Notes under the pieces: model-generated
Databases searched by the model: none
What the model saw: only the letters and a program-made list of their open reading frames with translations
What the model was told of the DNA's origin: nothing
Shown: positions 59,042-64,000 of the stretch, piece by piece
Position numbering within the stretch: the stretch's first letter is position 1
Layout of the letters: each line of letters opens with the position of its first letter
Program-made: the position numbers and the translations under genes
Assembly: GCA_905183005.1 (NCBI GenBank)
Contig: CAJJDO010000064.1
Location: 2,695-66,694 of the forward strand
Direction: 5' to 3'
DNA: 64,000 nucleotides
DNA from: Paramecium pentaurelia
Lineage: Eukaryota > Ciliophora > Oligohymenophorea > Peniculida > Parameciidae

Positions 59042-60624
59042 TCAATATAATGATTAATTATTTTTTTGATAATCTTATCTATTATTTTGCTAGACTTTAC
59101 CATTATTATTGTTTTAATTATTATTATTTTTTTTTTTATTTACATTATTTTATTAGTTATTCATTTATTAATTTTGATACTACAGATATTAATTATTATT
59201 TATCTATTAATATTGATAAGCATTAACTTATTAATTTTGAAAACTATTCACATTAAAAGTATTAATTTATTATAATTACTATAGATTATTTAATTAAATA
59301 TTATTAATATTAGTTTTGAGTGTTAATGGATCCATTGCACTTTTTGGATCTAATAGTTTTTTTTCAATTTGATCTAAATTAATTAAATATTATTCTAATG
59401 TAATCCATTTCCCTGGTATTTCCCAAGAAATATTTAACTTTGCTTTTAAATATTTATGTTCAAACCATTAATCCATATTTTCTGTTGTAAATCCACCTTA
59501 TATCTAAAATTTAACATTAAAAATATTTTTACTTTTCCAAAATTATCAATATAATACCATAATGATTCTTTTGTAGATCTAGAATGTAATTAGGCTTAAA
59601 GTGAAAAAGGAGCAGTTTTAATTTTCTCCCTTGAAATTTTAATTATAGGCTATTAAGTTACTTGTGGTTTCCTTTGAATATGAATTCCCATTTCTTCTAA
59701 TTATTCAAAAAATAAATCAGATTCATTGTTATTAAAGTCATTAAAACAAAATTAAGTATTTTATTTTGGTTATTCAATTTTGATGATATCTTTCTATTTA
59801 TTACTTGTAGAAATTAATGCTTATTTTTCAACTTCTTCTACTGATAGTATTTTTGTGTTGATTGAATTTACAAGCTTTGGTTATTCTTATTCAGAAAAGG
59901 TAAATAATTCTTATAATTTAGCTTTGGTTTCATTGGCAACCTATAATTATTTTTCCTCTTATTCTCTTAATTATCTATATTTCTCTTTTGCTTATTAAAG
60001 TTCTGATATTTCTTCTGAATTAGTTTCATTTTATTTTTTAGATTTTTCCTCTTGTTTTTTTTCAAATGTTCCATGTTATTTTTAATATTCTATTCTCTTT
60101 TTTTCCATTTCATTTTCAATATCAATGATCTAAAAATTCTCATTATTGTGCATCCACTTTGGCTCATCTTCATCACTATGGTTGAATTATATTGAAGATG
60201 AAATTAAAGGTTTTTAAGAAACCAATGTAAAAAGATGTGGTATTTTTTCAAAGAATTCCTCAATTTCTTTTGGAGGTTAAAGTAATTCATGATATGCTGA
60301 AATTAATGTTTAAGAATCATAAATTTTATTTTATGGTTGATTAATTTGAGCTCTCGCTGAAGAAATTATTTTTATAAGTACCTATAACAGGTTAAGATTG
60401 GTGATTGTGGCTATTCTATTATTTTTCTTATGAATTGTTTCTTCTATTGTATTTATTTTATTTTTTTTGATTTTAAACATTTTTTTCATCAAAGTTGTTT
60501 TGATTGTTATTCATCTAATAATAAGATCATTTATATTTACTCTTCTATTACTTTGACCTTGGCTTTTTTGGTTTTGTGTGTCTTTGCATATATATGAGAG
60601 TTGCTATTGCTATTATTTTGACAT
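59042..60624 (-). CDS. GYF-domain protein with Gln/Asn-rich tail
   Basis: 500 aa; introns 60515-60540, 60357-60381 and 59504-59532. The N-terminus MSKQQQQQ is Asn/Gln-rich. An acidic and helical centre (ENEMEKKRIEYQKQHG, QEEKSKKQNE) precedes a GYF-type domain (about residues 335-380): ESLWYYIDNFGKIQGGFTTE followed by MDQWFEHKYL. The usual GPF is GGF here. The last about 90 residues are almost entirely Asn, Gln and Tyr (TAA, TAG and AAT codons), a prion-like low-complexity tail. GYF domains bind proline-rich ligands and occur in proteins of RNA metabolism and translational repression (GIGYF, CD2BP2). In this window's code the tail looks like simple repeat DNA and would be missed with the standard code. 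Confidence 0.75.
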
Positions 60625-60678
60625 ATTAGTAAATTATTAAAAAATTATATTGTAAAAAAGAACCTTATTATCAATTAA

Positions 60679-61697
60679 TCATTTAGGATGGAACGGGAAT
60701 ATTTTGGATAAATGTTAGCTATGAATTTAATGCATTCTTATTTATAATTTTTTTTTTGGTCTATATCCTAATTTAAAGAGAACTTTCAATTTAAAAATCT
60801 TTTCATTTTGATTTAATTCTGCTATTCGATCTTAAGAACCTACATGTGTTCGTTTAGTTAGATTTTTTCCTGATTAAAAGTTATTGATATATGGTTTGAG
60901 TGCTCTTATGTGATTGTTTACTGATTAATTTATATACGAATCATCCTCTAATACTTCTGTCTTAATAATCCTTCTTGGATTATTTATTATTTGTTTTTAG
61001 TAATTAATTAACTATTGTATTTTATCACAATATGATTCATCATAACTGATAGAACGATTTTAGAACCTATAATTGTTATTAACATTTTCATTGTTAGCAT
61101 AAGAAAATGATCTGACTTCTCTATGTTTTGAGGTTTGAGTAACATTTTAATGTAATTAATTAATTTATTATTCTCGATAGATATATAGTCTATTCTTACT
61201 TAATTATTATTAGTAATAAAAGAGATTTTCTGCTGATACCTTTATACGATGATCTTTTAAAATCTAAGAAATTTAATCTAATTTTAGAGAATACAATGAT
61301 CCCTCATATGAATGACAAGCAACAGAATACTTGTAATATCCTTTTGGTTCTACATCAAGATGTTCAATTCCAAAGGTTTCCCCTTTTTCGAGCAAACAAA
61401 TCTCAAATTAATTCCATTTCTTTAGATAAGAAAAAACTGGATTTTAATACAACATCCTTTTACTCATCTCTATATATTAATTTATTTGGTTACTTTAAAT
61501 TCTCCTGATTTTACAATAAATACATTTGTCATTAACTCATTTTCAATATAAACTCTCTAATTTTTGATAAAGTATATAACATTAACAGAATCAATAATGA
61601 CTTTGAGTATGTCAAAGTGTAATTTGTTAAAAGCAGGATGATTACGAAAAGAATTGATTTTATCTTAATACTCTTATTTTTGTTTATTAAATTGCAT
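60679..61697 (-). CDS. Cyclic-nucleotide-binding-domain protein
   Basis: 318 aa in the preferred model: introns 61463-61493 and 61420-61450 (31 nt each) leave a 12-nt exon between them. The N-terminal half of a cNMP-binding fold reads HPAFNKLHFDILKVIIDS and MTNVFIVKSGEF. It continues after the splices as FEICLLEKGETFGIEHLD, with the phosphate-binding-cassette-like GETFG, then SVACHSYEGSLYSLKLDQI. The key Arg of true cAMP sites is not evident, so binding is doubtful. The rest is Gln/Asn-rich with a basic end (GYRPKKKLQIRMHQ). The splice around the 12-nt exon is inferred from frame and motif only. Confidence 0.68.
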
Positions 61698-62147
61698 TTA
61701 TTTTATTATGAAAATTTATTATCTAATATTTGTTGTTTTATCACAAAGTGAAATTTGATAGAAATTTTTGTTTTGTATAATACAATCCTTAATTTCTTGA
61801 ACAAAAATAAACAAATTCAGATTCGAATTTTTGAATAATAGCAAGATTAAATAATTATGTTTAGAATAGAAAAACTTAAACTGAAATGAAATAAGAAATA
61901 AAGTAATAAATTATTTAAATATTTAAATATAGAATAGACTTATTTTAGTTTTTTTTATATTTAATGGAAAAATTATGATTAAAAAGGAACTATAAATATA
62001 ATATTGTTAAAATTCAAAGGGAAAATAATTAGAATATTTATTTTGTTGATTATACTAAAACTTATAGTATAGAGTCTGAATTATTTATTTTTATTTAATA
62101 CCTTTTCAACAAAAATAATAAAGTAATAATAAAATTAATAAAGAGTT
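61698..62147. other. Intergenic AT-rich region
   Basis: About 450 bp between two co-oriented minus-strand genes, the presumed promoter of the cNMP-binding gene and 3' end of the coiled-coil gene. No gene was seen. Confidence 0.5.
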
Positions 62148-63199
62148 TCACCTATGAATTTTACTCTATTTATCAAGTATAAGATCTTTATAATTTTTCA
62201 TTATTATGAGTACATCTGCTTCTAAATAAGTGTAGGATTCTTTTATTGATAATATCTAATCATTGTGAATATTTTGAAGTTTATTCATTGCAGCAATTGT
62301 TGATTCTAATTAAATAAATGGAATTTTAGAATCATCTGATAGTCTGTTTATTTCTTATTGATGATTGCTATAATATTTATTATTCCATACTTTATTTAAG
62401 CAGTAAGTTATTGAAATTTAGTTACAAAGTCTTTATAATATTCACTATAATTATTAAGACTATCAGTATATTTATCCATCTATTTAGTATTTTAAATTAA
62501 TCTTGTCTCTGCTTCCTTTAAAGCACCTTAAACTTATTATTCTAGTTTTTTAAATGAGATTTCTTCTTTCTATAGTAATTTTTGGAATTAATCTTGAAAT
62601 TATGTGAGTTTCTTTTCAAAAAGGTTTAATTTAGAGAAAGTAGTTTCTTCAGTTATTTTATTTTTTCTTTATCTCAGATTTGAAGCATTGTTATTGGATG
62701 AAGATAGTTATTCATCATAATTATTAGTACAAGTTGATCTTGATCTACTTGGCTTATGAAATTTGACTCCGGTATCTCTTACAGATTAATCATCAATCAT
62801 TTCTGAGATTTAACTATCTTGACGTTTGTATTCTTGCAATAATAGATCATCTTTAAGAAATGGATTGCGATATTATTGATGTTTAAGTTGATCAATTTGA
62901 TATGTGAATTTAGTCAAATTATCTTTATTATCTATTCTAGTTTCAAGTTCTAAGAGTTTATCTTCAATATTTTTGAGAATGGAACGAAACAATTAATTGC
63001 TAACAAATTATTCATTACCGGTAATATTGGCATCATAATATAAGGAGATACCTAATTAATTATATTAAGAATGATGAGTATCTTCTCTTTCAAATCTACT
63101 AGAATTTGATTATGATTTTATTCTGTATTGATCATCTTCATTCTTTAAAACTAAGTCTAACAATGTTAATTATTAATTTTAGAATTTGTGTGTTTACAT
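62148..63199 (-). CDS. Coiled-coil hypothetical protein
   Basis: 342 aa; intron 62368-62390 (23 nt). It starts MQTHKFQNQQLTLLDLVLKN. Heptad-like stretches occur at about residues 75-105 (RSILKNIEDKLLELETRID) and from about 190 to the end (NLFEKKLTQFQDQFQKLLQ, FKKLEQQVQGALKEAETRL, EINRLSDDSKIPFIQLE). In between is a Ser/Arg-rich segment with RSRST. It has no recognised domain and is likely a structural or cytoskeletal protein. Confidence 0.68.
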
Positions 63200-63245
63200 A
63201 ATAATTAAATTAATATTATAATAATTCAGATATATTAATAAAAAT

Positions 63246-64000
63246 TCATGATAGTTTTATTGGTGATAACAAAATTGGTTTTTCTTTTCTGACAAATAAT
63301 ATGATCAATTTAACTATTTAATTAACTAATATGGATTTAATTTTGATTTGTACCTTCATTGGGTAAAACAATTTCAAGAGAGCCATCTAAATTAATTAAA
63401 TAATTTACTTTGAGTGACTACATAAACTTTGAGATTGTTATCTAATGATAAATATAATGGGAAATCATTAAGATTGATTAATAAGATGATTTATTTCTTA
63501 TTATAATTTCTACCATAAAGATATTGAAGAGTATTAAGTATAGCAAAATAAACATTATCAAATCCTTATGCAGGCATAATTGATGTTTGAGTATCAACAG
63601 ATGAGTAAATTGTTTAAGTATCTTTTTGAGATTACTCATTGTCTAAATTACCATGAGGATTTGCTAAGAAATTGACCTAATCAAAGAGAGTAAATGCAAA
63701 AGGATATTATCTAGTTGAATTGTAATCAATCTATAATGTTGATACAACTCCAGTATCTTGTTCTATTGCAAAAATTACTCTCTTTTCACATTATTCTACT
63801 AATTAACAAACATTTGGCAATTCTAATGCTTTGATGTATCTGATGATATATTCTTAATTCTTATATAAATGTTCTAAAAAGAATAGTTAACCACTCTCAT
63901 CCAAAACAAATTTACCTGGAATAGAATCAAAGATTCCAAAAACACAAGAAATTATTTTATCTGGTCCTCCTTTTCCTATATGATAATATTAATCATAAAT
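63246..64000 (-). CDS. 3' part of a gene of unknown function (runs off the right edge)
   Basis: Only the last about 235 codons are in the window; introns are 63387-63408 (22 nt) and 63326-63353 (28 nt). Strands alternate with short loops (ISCVFGIFDSIPGKFVLDES, LFFLEHLY, CQLVEQCEKRVIFAIEQDTG, STLQIDYNSTRQYPFAF, GFDNVYFAILNTLQYLYGR, VYVVTQNGSLEIVLPNEV), which suggests a beta-propeller or beta-sandwich. It ends with a hydrophobic and basic tail (KLIILFVRKEKPILLSPIKL). I do not recognise the family. Confidence 0.6.

Noticed and set aside
59066..59275. Very hydrophobic 69-codon plus-strand frame MIILSIILLDFTIIIVLI
   Set aside because: Looks like a membrane protein but is the antisense of the Asn/Gln-rich tail of the GYF gene.
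1..64000. A defence, biosynthetic or mobile-element cluster
   Set aside because: No transposase, reverse transcriptase, integrase, terminal inverted repeat pair or functional gene cluster was recognised; the gene order looks like ordinary ciliate macronuclear DNA.

Overview
The window is somatic (macronuclear) DNA of a ciliate, most likely a Paramecium of the aurelia group. It is extremely A+T-rich. TAA and TAG occur inside conserved protein segments where glutamine is expected, and TGA is the only stop codon. Genes are cut by introns of about 22-37 nt (usually GTA...TAG) and packed with intergenic gaps of a few to about 100 nt. A single N at 17348 shows that this is a scaffold. Because TAA and TAG are sense codons, genes were read with the ciliate code. 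Each exon model below was checked by requiring the spliced length to be a multiple of three and the protein motifs to read through every junction.

Layout. (A) 1-24 kb is gene-poor. One very long intact gene, a cysteine-rich GPI-anchored surface (immobilization) antigen (6577-14172, minus), sits among decayed genes: WD40-like, unknown and TPR fragments with frameshifts and in-frame TGA. This stretch also holds a tRNA-Glu-like gene, a long TTA microsatellite and a 993-bp exact tandem copy abutting the N, probably an assembly artefact. This looks like a subtelomeric antigen locus, which is inference. (B) 24-55.7 kb is a dense, ordinary gene block: P4-ATPase flippase, alpha/beta hydrolase, importin, C2/MORN/lectin-like protein, CHCH protein, small membrane protein, DRC11-type AAA protein, 3-hydroxyacyl-CoA dehydratase, CNBD potassium channel, Kelch protein, Rrn7/TAF1B-like factor, small Tim chaperone, ABC half-transporter, two basic hypotheticals, CDPK, ribosomal eL18, DoxX-like protein, thioredoxin/PDI-like protein and a myristoylated FHA-RINGv protein. 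(C) 55.7-57.5 kb is a gap with a decayed gene, perhaps an InsP3/ryanodine-receptor relative. (D) 57.5-64 kb has an EF-hand/Q-rich protein, a GYF-domain protein, a cyclic-nucleotide-binding protein, a coiled-coil protein and a gene running off the right edge.

No operon-like functional cluster is evident. Recurring themes fit a free-swimming ciliate: calcium and membrane signalling (CDPK, EF-hand protein, CNBD channel, cNMP-binding protein, C2/MORN protein), cilia (DRC11), mitochondrial import and assembly (small Tim, twin CX9C), lipid and membrane traffic (flippase, HACD, hydrolase) and housekeeping (importin, eL18, Pol I factor). Gene families are assigned from motifs read by eye; no database search was run.
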